A stretch of DNA of 13,311 bases, from positions 1 to 13,311 of the forward strand of contig JAFWUX010000017.1 in the NCBI GenBank assembly GCA_017523995.1, in the 5' to 3' direction. Within the stretch, counting starts at the first letter, position 1. The number at the start of each line of letters is the position of its first letter. Under the pieces are notes generated by a model that saw only the letters and a program-made list of their open reading frames with translations, was not told the origin of the DNA and did no database searches. Shown here one piece after another: positions 1 through 6,298 of this stretch. The position numbers were made by a program, and so were the translations under genes. The DNA is from Oscillospiraceae bacterium. GTDB taxonomy: Bacteria > Bacillota_A > Clostridia > Oscillospirales > Ruminococcaceae.

Positions 1-19
1 CAGGAAGATCGTTCAGCAT
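1..19 (-). CDS. tnpB: IS66 TnpB, N-terminal six codons only
   Basis: An ATG at 19 (minus strand) overlaps the TGA stop of tnpA and opens a frame reading MLNDLP up to the window edge. IS66 TnpB (Orf2) proteins characteristically start with a sequence like this directly after tnpA, with the same kind of overlap. TnpB is one of the two accessory proteins needed with the DDE transposase TnpC. The rest of the gene is outside the window, so the call rests on position and six residues. Confidence 0.7.
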
Positions 20-339
20 AACGCATTCACCAATGCCAGCAGCGTATCCTGCGTTATGCTGGTCGGCAATGAGATACGCACTCCGTTCTTCTCGATCCTG
101 ATATCTGCACTTTGCTGCTGCGGTACAGTCATCGGAACGACTGCTTGTGCAGACTGGATATACTGTTCCCGGACTCTCCGTAGCCGATAGTAGAAGCTCT
201 TGGTTTTGATTCCGTTTTCCGCACACCACTGCGGAACAGTCAGCCCGCTTGCCTGTTGTGCTTCGAGCTGTTCCGCCCATTCCCGCAGGCGTACATCCTG
301 CTTTACTGCCGTGATCGCTGTTGTGGTTTCCGATTGCAT
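13..339 (-). CDS. tnpA: IS66-family accessory protein TnpA
   Basis: 108-aa protein. The middle part has the hallmark of IS66 TnpA (Orf1): a helix-turn-helix-like stretch, LTVPQWCAENGIKTKSFYYR, followed by basic residues, then a C-terminal segment with IRIEKNGVRISLP. Start: the frame stays open upstream to 408, but the ATG at 339 has a GAGGAGG Shine-Dalgarno sequence 7-8 nt ahead; the upstream codons lie in a palindromic leader. The stop overlaps the start of tnpB, so the two are translationally coupled. TnpA is required for IS66 transposition, but its precise biochemical role is not well defined. The gene appears intact. Confidence 0.88.
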   Translation of the reverse strand: MQSETTTAITAVKQDVRLREWAEQLEAQQASGLTVPQWCAENGIKTKSFYYRLRRVREQYIQSAQAVVPMTVPQQQSADIRIEKNGVRISLPTSITQDTLLALVNALC

Positions 340-378
340 ACCGATTCCTCCTCGTGTCAGTCTATAATACTCCAATTT

Positions 379-429
379 AGTCCATTGGACTGATTTAGAC
401 TGTCTCAATTGGTCTAAAACAGTCCAATG
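379..429. repeat. Overlapping palindromes in the IS66 leader
   Basis: 379-391 is a palindrome, AGTCCA-T-TGGACT. Its right half also belongs to a second, competing inverted repeat: CATTGGACTG (383-392) pairs with CAGTCCAATG (420-429). Both lie between the tnpA promoter and the tnpA start codon, so they could be alternative RNA hairpins or a binding site for an IS protein. The function is unknown. Confidence 0.5.
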
Positions 430-445
430 ACTTGCTTAGGACTCC

Positions 446-451
446 ATTATA
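446..451 (-). promoter_or_regulatory. Extended -10 promoter of the IS66 tnpA transcript
   Basis: On the minus strand the sequence reads TGGTATAAT, a perfect extended -10 element (TG-N-TATAAT); the -35 region 17 nt upstream (CTTCCC) is poor. Transcription would start near 440 and give a leader of about 100 nt before tnpA. The same promoter block is kept in the solitary IS66 end at 11934-12003. Confidence 0.5.
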
Positions 452-497
452 CCATTTTTGACACCGGAGGGGAAGACGCGGATCATTTTACTCTTAC

Positions 498-590
498 GAT
501 CTCATGGACACATTCCTGCATGTCATGAAGAATGCTTACAAAGACGGCGGTCTGTATATTGACGGAATCGTGAGCAAGCCTGATGCTTAA
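498..590 (+). pseudogene. 3' remnant of a small gene cut by the IS66 element
   Basis: The frame from 498 reads DLMDTFLHVMKNAYKDGG, continues to IDGIVSKPDA and stops at 590. It has no start of its own and abuts the IS66 end. It resembles the C-terminal half of the protein at 2205-2504, where LLYTFLHLMHTAFEKDGLVV is followed by DGVKSEYF. It is therefore a truncated paralogue of that gene, and IS66 insertion is the apparent cause. Confidence 0.65.
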
Positions 591-602
591 CTGAAAGAAA
601 AA

Positions 603-626
603 GTGAGGGAGCGCAAGCTCCCTCAC
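603..626 (+). promoter_or_regulatory. Perfect 10-bp hairpin with GCAA tetraloop before the gene at 642
   Basis: GTGAGGGAGC, loop GCAA, GCTCCCTCAC. GCAA is a stable GNRA tetraloop. No T-run follows, so it is not a normal intrinsic terminator. It lies 15 nt ahead of a start codon and overlaps no Shine-Dalgarno site. An RNA-stabilising or processing role between two small genes is an inference. Confidence 0.55.
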
Positions 627-641
627 GGAAAGGACACTATT

Positions 642-929
642 ATGAGGTATATCGAACACCGGAGAATGGAAAGCAGCGTAATGAGAGGTCTGTGCATCAA
701 TCACAACTGGTACAATACAGGAACCAATGCTGAATACGGTCAGCTGCTCTATACGCTCTGCGGACACCATGACCTTACGACTGATGACGTTGCTGCGATT
801 GTCGATGACATTATCGCGCATACTCTTGAATTTCGATCTGTTACTGATCCGGAAGCAAAGGCAGCAATCGTCTTCAATGTATCGACCGAAGTCTTTATTA
901 ACATGACAATTTGGCTGGAAGCAGCCTGA
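642..929 (+). CDS. Hypothetical protein, 95 aa
   Basis: I do not recognise the family. The protein starts MRYIEHRRMESSVMRGLCIN; it is soluble-looking and mixed helical, with an acidic stretch in the middle (LTTDDVAAIVDDIIAHTLEF) and an amphipathic C-terminal end (NMTIWLEAA). No signal peptide or membrane segment. The frame is open from 603, but the ATG at 642 has AAAGGA at a suitable distance and the upstream codons lie in the 603-626 hairpin. It is the first complete gene of a plus-strand row of small genes. Its stop is followed by the repeated hairpin leader at 945-977. Confidence 0.6.
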   Translation: MRYIEHRRMESSVMRGLCINHNWYNTGTNAEYGQLLYTLCGHHDLTTDDVAAIVDDIIAHTLEFRSVTDPEAKAAIVFNVSTEVFINMTIWLEAA

Positions 930-944
930 TCGTCGATTACCGAT

Positions 945-977
945 GCCGAGCCGGGCGGCTAATCCCGGCAGAAAGGA
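945..977 (+). repeat. 33-bp intergenic hairpin/ribosome-binding-site repeat, copy 1
   Basis: Identical over 33 bp to 2165-2197. It contains GCCGGG...CCCGGC, an alternative stem AGCC-GGGC-GGCT, and then the Shine-Dalgarno sequence GAAAGGA. The last 13 bases (CCGGCAGAAAGGA) occur a third time at 1154-1166 ahead of the gene at 1173. Here it precedes the TTG-start gene at 987. Confidence 0.75.
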
Positions 978-986
978 GCGGTTAAG

Positions 987-1151
987 TTGAAGAACGAGCT
1001 GAAGTGTGAGAACTGCGGCTACTTCTGGCAGGAGAAAGACGAAAACCATCCTTACTGCCATTGGGAAGCACGGTGTCCGGATGACAAAGCACCATGCGAG
1101 TACGATGATGACGATTACGTTGAGGAGCCGGATTATCCTGATGAATGGTAA
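987..1151 (+). CDS. Small acidic Cys-rich protein, 54 aa
   Basis: TTG start 9 nt after GAAAGGAG. The protein begins MKNELKCENCGYFWQEKDE and ends in a very acidic tail (CEYDDDDYVEEPDYPDEW). Cysteines fall as CENC, then single Cys in YCHW, RCPDD and PCEY, with two His nearby, a pattern consistent with a small zinc-binding fold. No catalytic motif is visible and the family is not recognised. It sits directly after the copy-1 hairpin leader, and its stop is 21 nt before the next gene, so it is very probably co-transcribed. The reading frame is supported by leader, spacing and composition rather than by homology. Confidence 0.6.
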   Translation: MKNELKCENCGYFWQEKDENHPYCHWEARCPDDKAPCEYDDDDYVEEPDYPDEW

Positions 1152-1172
1152 TACCGGCAGAAAGGATCTATT

Positions 1173-1355
1173 ATGAAACTGTGTGATTGCAAAGACTGGA
1201 AAGCGGTTATCTTTCCGGACCGCACAATTCTCAAGAAAGACTGCCCCTATATGTCGGGTACGCAGCTGCATGAGCTGGCAGAAACGAACGTTGAACCGAC
1301 AGGACGCAAAGGCTACTACAAAGTAATCTCGTCCATGTTTGCAAGTAGAGTCTGA
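1173..1355 (+). CDS. Hypothetical protein, 60 aa
   Basis: Starts MKLCDCKDWKAVIFPDRTIL. ATG preceded by CAGAAAGGA, the shared leader sequence of this gene row. Three Cys (C4, C6 and one in KKDCPYM) and several Lys/Arg; no signal peptide or membrane helix. The N-terminal CxC followed by CPYM could be a small metal site, but this is a guess from composition. The stop is followed 9 nt later by a perfect hairpin with a T-run at 1365-1382. Function unknown. Confidence 0.55.
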   Translation: MKLCDCKDWKAVIFPDRTILKKDCPYMSGTQLHELAETNVEPTGRKGYYKVISSMFASRV

Positions 1356-1364
1356 TGCTGCTAG

Positions 1365-1382
1365 GTTGCTACTAGTAGCAAC
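1365..1382 (+). terminator. Short hairpin with TTTT, attenuator-like
   Basis: GTTGCTACTAGTAGCAAC is a perfect 18-bp palindrome (7-bp stem, CTAG loop) followed at once by TTTTC. It sits between the genes at 1173 and 1405, just before the Shine-Dalgarno sequence of the latter. It could be a weak intrinsic terminator lowering downstream expression; the stem is only moderately GC-rich. Confidence 0.45.
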
Positions 1383-1404
1383 TTTTCGGAAGGAGAATGC
1401 CACT

Positions 1405-1764
1405 TTGAAAAGAAAAAAGAAACGACCTCTGATAACCGGCACAGTGCTCTGGTATGTGATTGAGCATCTGTACCATGTTCCGGGACGAGCTGGACCGTTG
1501 CAGGAATACTGTGTATCCTGCGGTATTCTGACCGGCTACTATGACGGAACTCGTTATACAGAGTTCTGCATTCGCGGTTACGAACCCGGAAAAGGCTGCG
1601 TCCCTCGGCGGTATAAAACAGCGGCACTTGGCAAGTGTGTGTTTCTGAATCCGTGGGATGCGGCGAAACTGGCACAGCAATGGACTGAACACCAAGAAAA
1701 GGCATTCCCATTTTACTATAAAGAACCGATGCGCAGGACTTGGAAAAAATGGCTGAACATCTGA
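1405..1764 (+). CDS. Hypothetical Cys-containing protein, 119 aa
   Basis: TTG start chosen because GGAAGGAG lies 9 nt upstream; the frame is open from 1339, but that part overlaps the previous gene and the hairpin. The N-terminus is very basic (KRKKKRPLITGTVLWYVIEH). A CVSC pair around the middle is followed by FCIRGY and GKGCVP, so four Cys could bind a metal ion. The C-terminus is Trp- and Lys-rich (RRTWKKWLNI). A basic protein with a possible zinc site might bind nucleic acid, but no known domain is recognised. It is followed after 25 nt by the next gene. Confidence 0.6.
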   Translation: MKRKKKRPLITGTVLWYVIEHLYHVPGRAGPLQEYCVSCGILTGYYDGTRYTEFCIRGYEPGKGCVPRRYKTAALGKCVFLNPWDAAKLAQQWTEHQEKAFPFYYKEPMRRTWKKWLNI

Positions 1765-1789
1765 CCTCAACCAGAAAGGAAGGCGGTTT

Positions 1790-2143
1790 ATGTACGAACT
1801 CACAGAAGAACAGGAAGACCGGTTTCGTGCAGAGGAACGGAACCGAAAGAAAGAGCTGATTGAGAAAGTCCGCAGCAACGCACAGAAGCACTACGACCAG
1901 AACGAAGAAAACTATCAGTCTGCCGGTTCGCCGGGATCGTACCGGGCAATGAGCAAGTGGCAGGATCTTCTGGATGTTTGCAGCATGGCAGCGGCTAGTC
2001 TGGAAACAGAGTGCAGCCGGTGTCGGCAGCGGTATCGAAACGGCAAAATCTTGGCGCAACAGCTTAAAGATCAGAAAGCTGCTGGTCAGGAAAAGATCGA
2101 CATTGATAAAGCAATCGAACTGATCTTGACGGTTGCTTCGTAA
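1790..2143 (+). CDS. Hypothetical charged helical protein, 117 aa
   Basis: Begins MYELTEEQEDRFRAEERNRK. The N-terminal 45 residues are dominated by Glu, Arg, Lys and Gln, as in a coiled coil or long helix; a central CSRC pair and a further helical C-terminal part follow. Start supported by AAAGGAAGG upstream. No signal peptide or membrane segment. Family not recognised. A near-consensus promoter for the following gene overlaps its 3' end (2126-2153). Confidence 0.6.
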   Translation: MYELTEEQEDRFRAEERNRKKELIEKVRSNAQKHYDQNEENYQSAGSPGSYRAMSKWQDLLDVCSMAAASLETECSRCRQRYRNGKILAQQLKDQKAAGQEKIDIDKAIELILTVAS

Positions 2144-2153
2144 AAAATATAAT
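2126..2153 (+). promoter_or_regulatory. Near-consensus promoter for the genes at 2205 and 2501
   Basis: TTGACG, 16-nt spacer, TATAAT. The -35 lies in the last codons of the previous gene. The transcript would start near 2160 and begin with the 33-bp hairpin leader (2165-2197). Confidence 0.6.
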
Positions 2154-2164
2154 CCGTGAGAAAC

Positions 2165-2197
2165 GCCGAGCCGGGCGGCTAATCCCGGCAGAAAGGA
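2165..2197 (+). repeat. 33-bp intergenic hairpin/ribosome-binding-site repeat, copy 2
   Basis: Exact second copy of 945-977, here ahead of the ATG at 2205, with GAAAGGA as the Shine-Dalgarno sequence. The perfect conservation between two unrelated genes suggests a recent duplication or selection for the RNA hairpin. Confidence 0.75.
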
Positions 2198-2204
2198 CGA
2201 AGCT

Positions 2205-2504
2205 ATGAATAAGAAGGAACGCTGCGCGGTTGTTCGCGCAATGGATCTGATCGCCCGCACTGTAAATGACGATCATGTTTTCATGGAATGGCTGGCAGAA
2301 GGTGTCGATGACGGGGAGATTACTCCCGCCACGACTGATGACGATCTGAACTGCTACATTAAGAACGATGACGAATTTGGCGGACTGCTGTACACGTTCC
2401 TTCATCTCATGCATACAGCATTTGAGAAGGACGGACTGGTCGTTGACGGCGTGAAAAGTGAATACTTCGACCTCTATAATAACGTAAAAGGAGAGCCGTC
2501 ATGA
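2205..2504 (+). CDS. Hypothetical acidic protein, 99 aa, paralogue of the fragment at 498-590
   Basis: Starts MNKKERCAVVRAMDLIARTV. Acidic and helical, without signal peptide or membrane segment. The C-terminal half (LLYTFLHLMHTAFEKDGLVV, DGVKSEYF) matches the truncated gene next to the IS66 element, so this family was present at least twice in the row. Start supported by the leader Shine-Dalgarno site and by a near-consensus promoter 52 nt upstream. Its stop overlaps the next start by four bases (ATGA), showing translational coupling with the 222-aa protein. I recognise no function; the small acidic shape is common among plasmid- or phage-encoded accessory proteins. Confidence 0.65.
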   Translation: MNKKERCAVVRAMDLIARTVNDDHVFMEWLAEGVDDGEITPATTDDDLNCYIKNDDEFGGLLYTFLHLMHTAFEKDGLVVDGVKSEYFDLYNNVKGEPS

Positions 2505-3169
2505 GCGCGAAAGCTGAACGTGCGCGGAATCTCCGCTACAAGCGACCGGCACTTGCAATGCTGGGTTACGAATTAATCCTCAACGAGCTGTATGACATTT
2601 GCTCAGAATGCGAAACAATCCGCTACGCATGGGACGATGATAACATCCTCGAAGCAATGGACGGCGAAGAAGAAGACTTCTACGAGTTCCAGATGATGTT
2701 TTCAGACCTCTCAGCCGAAGCAGATCAGCTCTATGATATTCTCCAAGATTCTCAGATCGAGGAGAACTTCGATGACTGCACCGTTGCGCTGATGGGCAAT
2801 CGTTTTGAGTGTATCGGTTATGATACCGTAGAGGAAGACTACTACGGGCTGTGTCAGTACGAATCGGAACTTGCTCAGACAGTCAGCGGAAAGCGTGTCA
2901 TGCAGTTGACTAAGAAAGAAATGCTGTCCGTGATCGGGCAGTGCGTCAGCGCAATGGCAGCATTCTGGTCGATCCGTGAGAAATACGACCGGCTGCAAGC
3001 GGTCTTCGGCATCCTGAAAGATGATAATCATAGTATCATCGAAACGGTCAAGGAGATCGAAAAGGCATACACCGAGTTTTGCAATGAAGGCTGCTACGAA
3101 TACAGCAATGCCGCCAAGCAGCTTGACAGGCTGTGCAATGCTTTACCGGAAAGAGCGTGGATCATGTAA
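2501..3169 (+). CDS. Hypothetical acidic helical protein, 222 aa
   Basis: Largest protein of the row, beginning MSAKAERARNLRYKRPALAM. After a short basic N-terminus it is strongly acidic (EAMDGEEEDFYEFQMMF) and looks all-helical, with scattered Cys. It has no signal peptide, membrane helix or enzyme motif that I can see. It is coupled to the preceding gene by a 4-bp overlap, and GGAGAG serves as Shine-Dalgarno sequence inside the end of that gene, so the two products probably act together. The stop codon lies in the loop of an 11-bp hairpin (3152-3179). Family not recognised. Confidence 0.7.
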   Translation: MSAKAERARNLRYKRPALAMLGYELILNELYDICSECETIRYAWDDDNILEAMDGEEEDFYEFQMMFSDLSAEADQLYDILQDSQIEENFDDCTVALMGNRFECIGYDTVEEDYYGLCQYESELAQTVSGKRVMQLTKKEMLSVIGQCVSAMAAFWSIREKYDRLQAVFGILKDDNHSIIETVKEIEKAYTEFCNEGCYEYSNAAKQLDRLCNALPERAWIM

Positions 3170-3179
3170 TCCATGCTCT
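3152..3179 (+). promoter_or_regulatory. 11-bp hairpin enclosing the stop codon of the 222-aa gene
   Basis: AGAGCGTGGAT, loop CATGTA, ATCCATGCTCT; one pair is G-U. No T-run follows. Possible mRNA stabiliser or processing point between the 2501 and 3219 genes. Confidence 0.4.
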
Positions 3180-3218
3180 ATATCCGCATACGATGACATT
3201 TGAAAAGGAGGATGACCT

Positions 3219-3560
3219 ATGAATAACACGTTTGATATGTTCGAGGGACTGCCGGACTATGCAGTCAATTTCTTGCAGGATCAGTGCAGATTGTATCTTA
3301 CCGTGCCGGGCGTAAAGGAGTACATCGAACGAACCTATAATGATTTTCTGCGGCAGGGCTATACCAAAACAGAAGCACAGCGCGCTGTGAAGCGTATCGT
3401 TGAAACAAAGACACTCGTGTTTATCGGAGAGATGAACCGTGCAGAGGAAAGAGCGCGGAAGGAAAGCAGGGGCATCCGCCGCGTCCGGAACGAGCTGCGT
3501 GATTGGGTTTCTCATGCGTGGAAGCGGCTCGTGCTGGAGTTTCATATTCACTTCTTCTGA
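3219..3560 (+). CDS. Hypothetical basic protein, 113 aa
   Basis: Starts MNNTFDMFEGLPDYAVNFLQ behind a full AAGGAGG Shine-Dalgarno site. The centre reads like a helical bundle with a possible helix-turn-helix (FLRQGYTKTEAQRAVKRIVE), and the C-terminal third is Arg-rich and then aromatic. A DNA- or RNA-binding role would fit the charge, but no family is recognised. It is the last gene of the row: 60 nt later a strong promoter starts the unrelated secreted-protein gene. Confidence 0.65.
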   Translation: MNNTFDMFEGLPDYAVNFLQDQCRLYLTVPGVKEYIERTYNDFLRQGYTKTEAQRAVKRIVETKTLVFIGEMNRAEERARKESRGIRRVRNELRDWVSHAWKRLVLEFHIHFF

Positions 3561-3620
3561 CAATTTGCACAAATCAAGAAGCACATTTTGCATATTATAC
3601 ATAATGTTTCGAATTGCACC

Positions 3621-3659
3621 TTGACAAAACATTATTGTCATTCTATAATGATATTGTCA
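3621..3659 (+). promoter_or_regulatory. Perfect consensus promoter with operator-like repeats for the gene at 3775
   Basis: TTGACA (3621-3626), 17-nt spacer, TATAAT (3644-3649). The -35 overlaps an inverted repeat, TGACAA (3622-3627) with TTGTCA (3635-3640), and a further TTGTCA lies just downstream of the -10 (3654-3659). The arrangement suggests repression of an otherwise very strong promoter. The leader to the ATG is about 118 nt and has a 7-bp stem, ACCGCAG with CTGCGGT, at 3717-3740. Confidence 0.75.
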
Positions 3660-3774
3660 CAACAATACACATGCCGCATTAAACTGTTTTTCAATGACAT
3701 CACTCCCTGAAACCATACCGCAGAGGCTCTCTCCTGCGGTTGGAATAATATTTATTTACCAAGGAGGATACACT

Positions 3775-5277
3775 ATGAAACACGGCAAAATTCTCTCTCT
3801 GCTCTCGGCTGTTGTGCTCGGACTCTCGGCAGCAGTCGTTCCCGTCACCCTGCCGTACGCACCCGGCAGCATCACCGCGGAGGCGGCAAGCCTTTGGGAA
3901 ACAGATGACGGCTATCTGGTTTCCCGGTACAGCTCCGGAATCAAAATCGAAGGATACCAAGGAACAATGTCTCAATCAAATTATGTGATCCAGTCCGAAT
4001 ACGACGGTTATGAGGTTTTGAAAATTGTCGATGGCGCCTTCCGCAATCAGAAAATGACCGGCATTCAGATCCCTTCCACTGTGAAAATCATCGGGGAAAG
4101 TGCATTCAGCGGCTGTAATAAGCTCACAAAGGCTGAGATTCTGGGCGCGTGTACGATCGGAAATTATGCTTTTTACAACTGCTCAAAGCTGCAAAATATC
4201 ATCATGGATCAAAACTGCACCCGTGCCAACAGCTATACCGGCGAGCCGCAGGCACGCGGCTGCAATGTCTTCACGGGATGCACCTCGCTGACGAAAATCA
4301 ACAACAAGCTGGTTTTGAGGCATTCACAGGATCTTCACCCAGCGCCGTATCTGGAGTTTAATACTGATGTTCGCAAAATCATCAAAACCTTCTTTGTCAG
4401 AAGCCAGGATGTCAAATTCATCAACGATTACTGCACAGATATCTGCTATTACCTGCGGGATACGCTGACCAGAGATTGGATGAGCGAAGCTGTCAAGGCA
4501 AGACAGTATCATGACTGGATAGAAACCCATTGCAGACTGGAAGACGAAAACGGCACCGGCATGAGCCAAGAAACAGCGATTGATCCGGAAAATCAGCTCT
4601 ATTCTTCTGTGTTTCTGAGCTATGCGCTGAACATCAGGGGCGAGGAAATCGGAGAGTCAACCTGTCTCGGACTCGCAAAGGCATATCAGATGCTGCTGAC
4701 AGCTTCCGGAATCACAAGCTATGTGGTTTACCAGGATGCTTACAAGGATAAGAATAATCCTGCGAACAACGAACCGGGTCATGCCTGGAATCTTGTCAAA
4801 CTGGACAATCATTACTATCAGAGCGATCTATTTGTTGACATTGGTTTGAGATATCGGTATAATAATGTTACCTGCGGCAACGGTCTTTGCTATCGGATGT
4901 TCGTGGCATCGAATTCGGAAACAGGCAGCAACAATCCCAACCAAAAGAAAATCCACAATCCCCAAACCAGCGTTTTTGAAACCAACGGCCCCTCATATGC
5001 GCATCCGCTCGAAAACTACACCTACTCCTCGTCACTGAACAATCGCCTGAACCAGTGTACGATTTCTGGAAGTACATATGATCCGAACCGCGACGGCATT
5101 CTGGACGGCGACTGGAGCCTGAACGGCGTTGCGAATATGGGCGACAATACTTACTATTATGCAGCCTGCGATTGGTTCAATAGTACTTCCCTTTCGCAGG
5201 ATTATATGTGGGCGTATCTGTATTGGCTGGACTACTACGACTCTTCCCCGGATGAGATTCGGGACAGGTACATCTGA
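3775..5277 (+). CDS. Secreted BspA-like LRR protein with transglutaminase-like domain
   Basis: 500 aa. The N-terminus MKHGKILSLLSAVVLGLSAA is a signal peptide, probably cut near AEAA. Residues about 60-130 hold LRR_5/BspA-type repeats (QIPSTVKIIGESAFSGCNKL and the following GNYAFYNCSKL). Residues about 230-370 form a transglutaminase-like cysteine-protease-fold domain with the expected order Cys297 (STCLGLA), His336 (GHAWN) and Asp351 (YQSDL). Near the C-terminus, 436-447 reads DPNRDGILDGDW, like a single calcium loop of a dockerin, but no second repeat follows, so a working dockerin is doubtful. The frame is open from 3694; ATG 3775 is chosen for AAGGAGG and the signal peptide. It is probably an extracellular adhesion or protein-modifying factor; the substrate is unknown. 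Confidence 0.85.
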   Translation: MKHGKILSLLSAVVLGLSAAVVPVTLPYAPGSITAEAASLWETDDGYLVSRYSSGIKIEGYQGTMSQSNYVIQSEYDGYEVLKIVDGAFRNQKMTGIQIPSTVKIIGESAFSGCNKLTKAEILGACTIGNYAFYNCSKLQNIIMDQNCTRANSYTGEPQARGCNVFTGCTSLTKINNKLVLRHSQDLHPAPYLEFNTDVRKIIKTFFVRSQDVKFINDYCTDICYYLRDTLTRDWMSEAVKARQYHDWIETHCRLEDENGTGMSQETAIDPENQLYSSVFLSYALNIRGEEIGESTCLGLAKAYQMLLTASGITSYVVYQDAYKDKNNPANNEPGHAWNLVKLDNHYYQSDLFVDIGLRYRYNNVTCGNGLCYRMFVASNSETGSNNPNQKKIHNPQTSVFETNGPSYAHPLENYTYSSSLNNRLNQCTISGSTYDPNRDGILDGDWSLNGVANMGDNTYYYAACDWFNSTSLSQDYMWAYLYWLDYYDSSPDEIRDRYI

Positions 5278-5300
5278 ACATTCCGCTCTGAACTAAAACA

Positions 5301-5332
5301 GAAACCGCCCGCTTTGAAAAGCGGGCGGTTTC
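5301..5332. terminator. Strong bidirectional intrinsic terminator
   Basis: GAAACCGCCCGC, loop TTTGAAAA, GCGGGCGGTTTC, a perfect 12-bp GC-rich stem 23 nt after the stop at 5277. A short T-stretch follows on the plus strand and TGTTTTAG on the minus strand, so it can stop transcripts from both the gene at 3775 and the SRAP gene. Between here and 5545 I see no further gene or clear site. Confidence 0.9.
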
Positions 5333-5545
5333 ATTCTACGCAGATTTATCGACAGGATGTTTTCGCTTGAATAATTCTGATATCACCCACCCACTGTCAG
5401 TCCGTATTTTGTCGTAAAGGACTAGCCTCACCTTTCAAAATTCAGCTACGCTAGTAGTCGTTTTCTTTGTGTATGCGTGTTTTTTCTTTCAAATCAGCAT
5501 TGCTTGATTCGCAATCTACATCTGCTTATGAAAAATAAGAATTGA

Positions 5546-6253
5546 TCAATACTGTGCAAGCTCATTCCCAATCTGCATGAAATCCTGAATCGGCTCAGGA
5601 TAATCCTTTGCCTTTTCCACAACCATATTCGTCAAAGCCTTTGCCGCGATGCTGTCAGGATCACCGTCAGGGCGTATCCATTCTCTCAGATGCTCTTTGC
5701 CGAGAATGACCGGCATCCGGTTGTGAATGATGCTGACGGGCGCGACGGATTCTCTTGTCAGCACAGCAAACACCGGAATCTGAATGCCCCGATGTTCCTC
5801 AAAGCGATACAGACCGGCAAGGTATGTGATCTCCGCACCTTCCGGCTGGATCGCATACTTCTCTTTTTTGATTCTGTGCTGCTGATTGGCATTGCGGAAG
5901 CCTACCTCAGACGGCGGCACGCCCCATTCATAATACCACGATGCCGGTATGATACATCTGCGCCGATACCAAGAATCTTTCCATAGAGCCTTTTGATCGG
6001 CAGACTCTACACGGCAGTTGACTATCGGCTTTTCGGTTGCTTCATGCGTGAAGCCCCAGATCATAGGGAATACTGCCATACTGCCTTGTTTGTTCGGCGC
6101 AAGCACCGCAGCCATATCCGTAGGTCTGATGTTGCCGGACATCGCCATGCTCCGCGACATCGTAACCATCATCTCATGCGCAAGCGGCAGTTGCTGCGCC
6201 CTCGATATGAAATAAGATAGTGATTTGCTTTCAGCATAATACCAGACACACAC
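5546..6253 (-). CDS. SRAP-domain protein (YedK/HMCES family), abasic-site DNA-protein crosslinker
   Basis: 235 aa. SRAP proteins protect abasic sites in single-stranded DNA by forming a thiazolidine crosslink through Cys2 after removal of Met1. The frame can start at GTG 6262, but GTG 6253 gives Met-Cys-Val-Trp, placing Cys at position 2 as the mechanism needs; a GGGGGTG purine run lies about 8 nt upstream. Key family residues are present: Asn79 and Arg81 (VNCRVES), Glu109 (PASWYYEW) and His177 (IIHNRMP), agreeing in spacing with YedK Cys2/Asn75/Glu105/His160. It has its own perfect promoter and an SOS box, which suits a damage-inducible gene. The transposon right beside it ends 18 nt upstream of the -35. 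Confidence 0.92.
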   Translation of the reverse strand: MCVWYYAESKSLSYFISRAQQLPLAHEMMVTMSRSMAMSGNIRPTDMAAVLAPNKQGSMAVFPMIWGFTHEATEKPIVNCRVESADQKALWKDSWYRRRCIIPASWYYEWGVPPSEVGFRNANQQHRIKKEKYAIQPEGAEITYLAGLYRFEEHRGIQIPVFAVLTRESVAPVSIIHNRMPVILGKEHLREWIRPDGDPDSIAAKALTNMVVEKAKDYPEPIQDFMQIGNELAQY

Positions 6254-6279
6254 GGTATTCACCCCCGTTCAGCCAAAGA

Positions 6280-6291
6280 GAACATATATTC
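6280..6291 (-). promoter_or_regulatory. Putative LexA/DinR SOS box of the SRAP gene
   Basis: GAACATATATTC differs by one base from the Firmicute SOS box GAAC-N4-GTTC and sits inside a longer AGAGAA...TTCTCT symmetry. It lies immediately downstream of the -10, where LexA binding would block transcription. The SRAP family is named for its association with SOS genes, so location and gene function agree. Confidence 0.65.
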
Positions 6292-6298
6292 TCTTTTG

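Larger units (their letters stand above)
1..497 (-). mobile_element. IS66-family insertion sequence, terminal part (continues left of the window)
   Basis: Seen: a tnpA-like gene, the first codons of an overlapping tnpB, a promoter-containing leader and an end. Read on the minus strand the outer end starts GTAAGAGTAAAATG, which fits the GTAA start typical of IS66-family ends. The end is placed at 497 because coding sequence of a disrupted host-region gene starts at 498, and because a 70-bp second copy of the same end (11934-12003) stops at the equivalent base. The far end, tnpC and the expected 8-bp target duplication are outside the window. Confidence 0.8.

Noticed and set aside
483..1442. 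Long open frame of 319 codons on the minus strand
   Set aside because: It lies opposite three or four small plus-strand genes that have ribosome-binding sites and hairpin leaders; it has no Shine-Dalgarno site of its own and an unusual Phe/Arg-rich composition typical of antisense frames.
1361..2260. Minus-strand open frame of 299 codons
   Set aside because: Antisense to the genes at 1405 and 1790, no ribosome-binding site, and Ser/Phe/Arg-rich composition without domain features.
5075..5277. Dockerin at the C-terminus of the transglutaminase-LRR protein
   Set aside because: Only one calcium-loop-like stretch (DPNRDGILDGDW) is visible and no second repeat with the usual helix pattern, so it is not called a dockerin.
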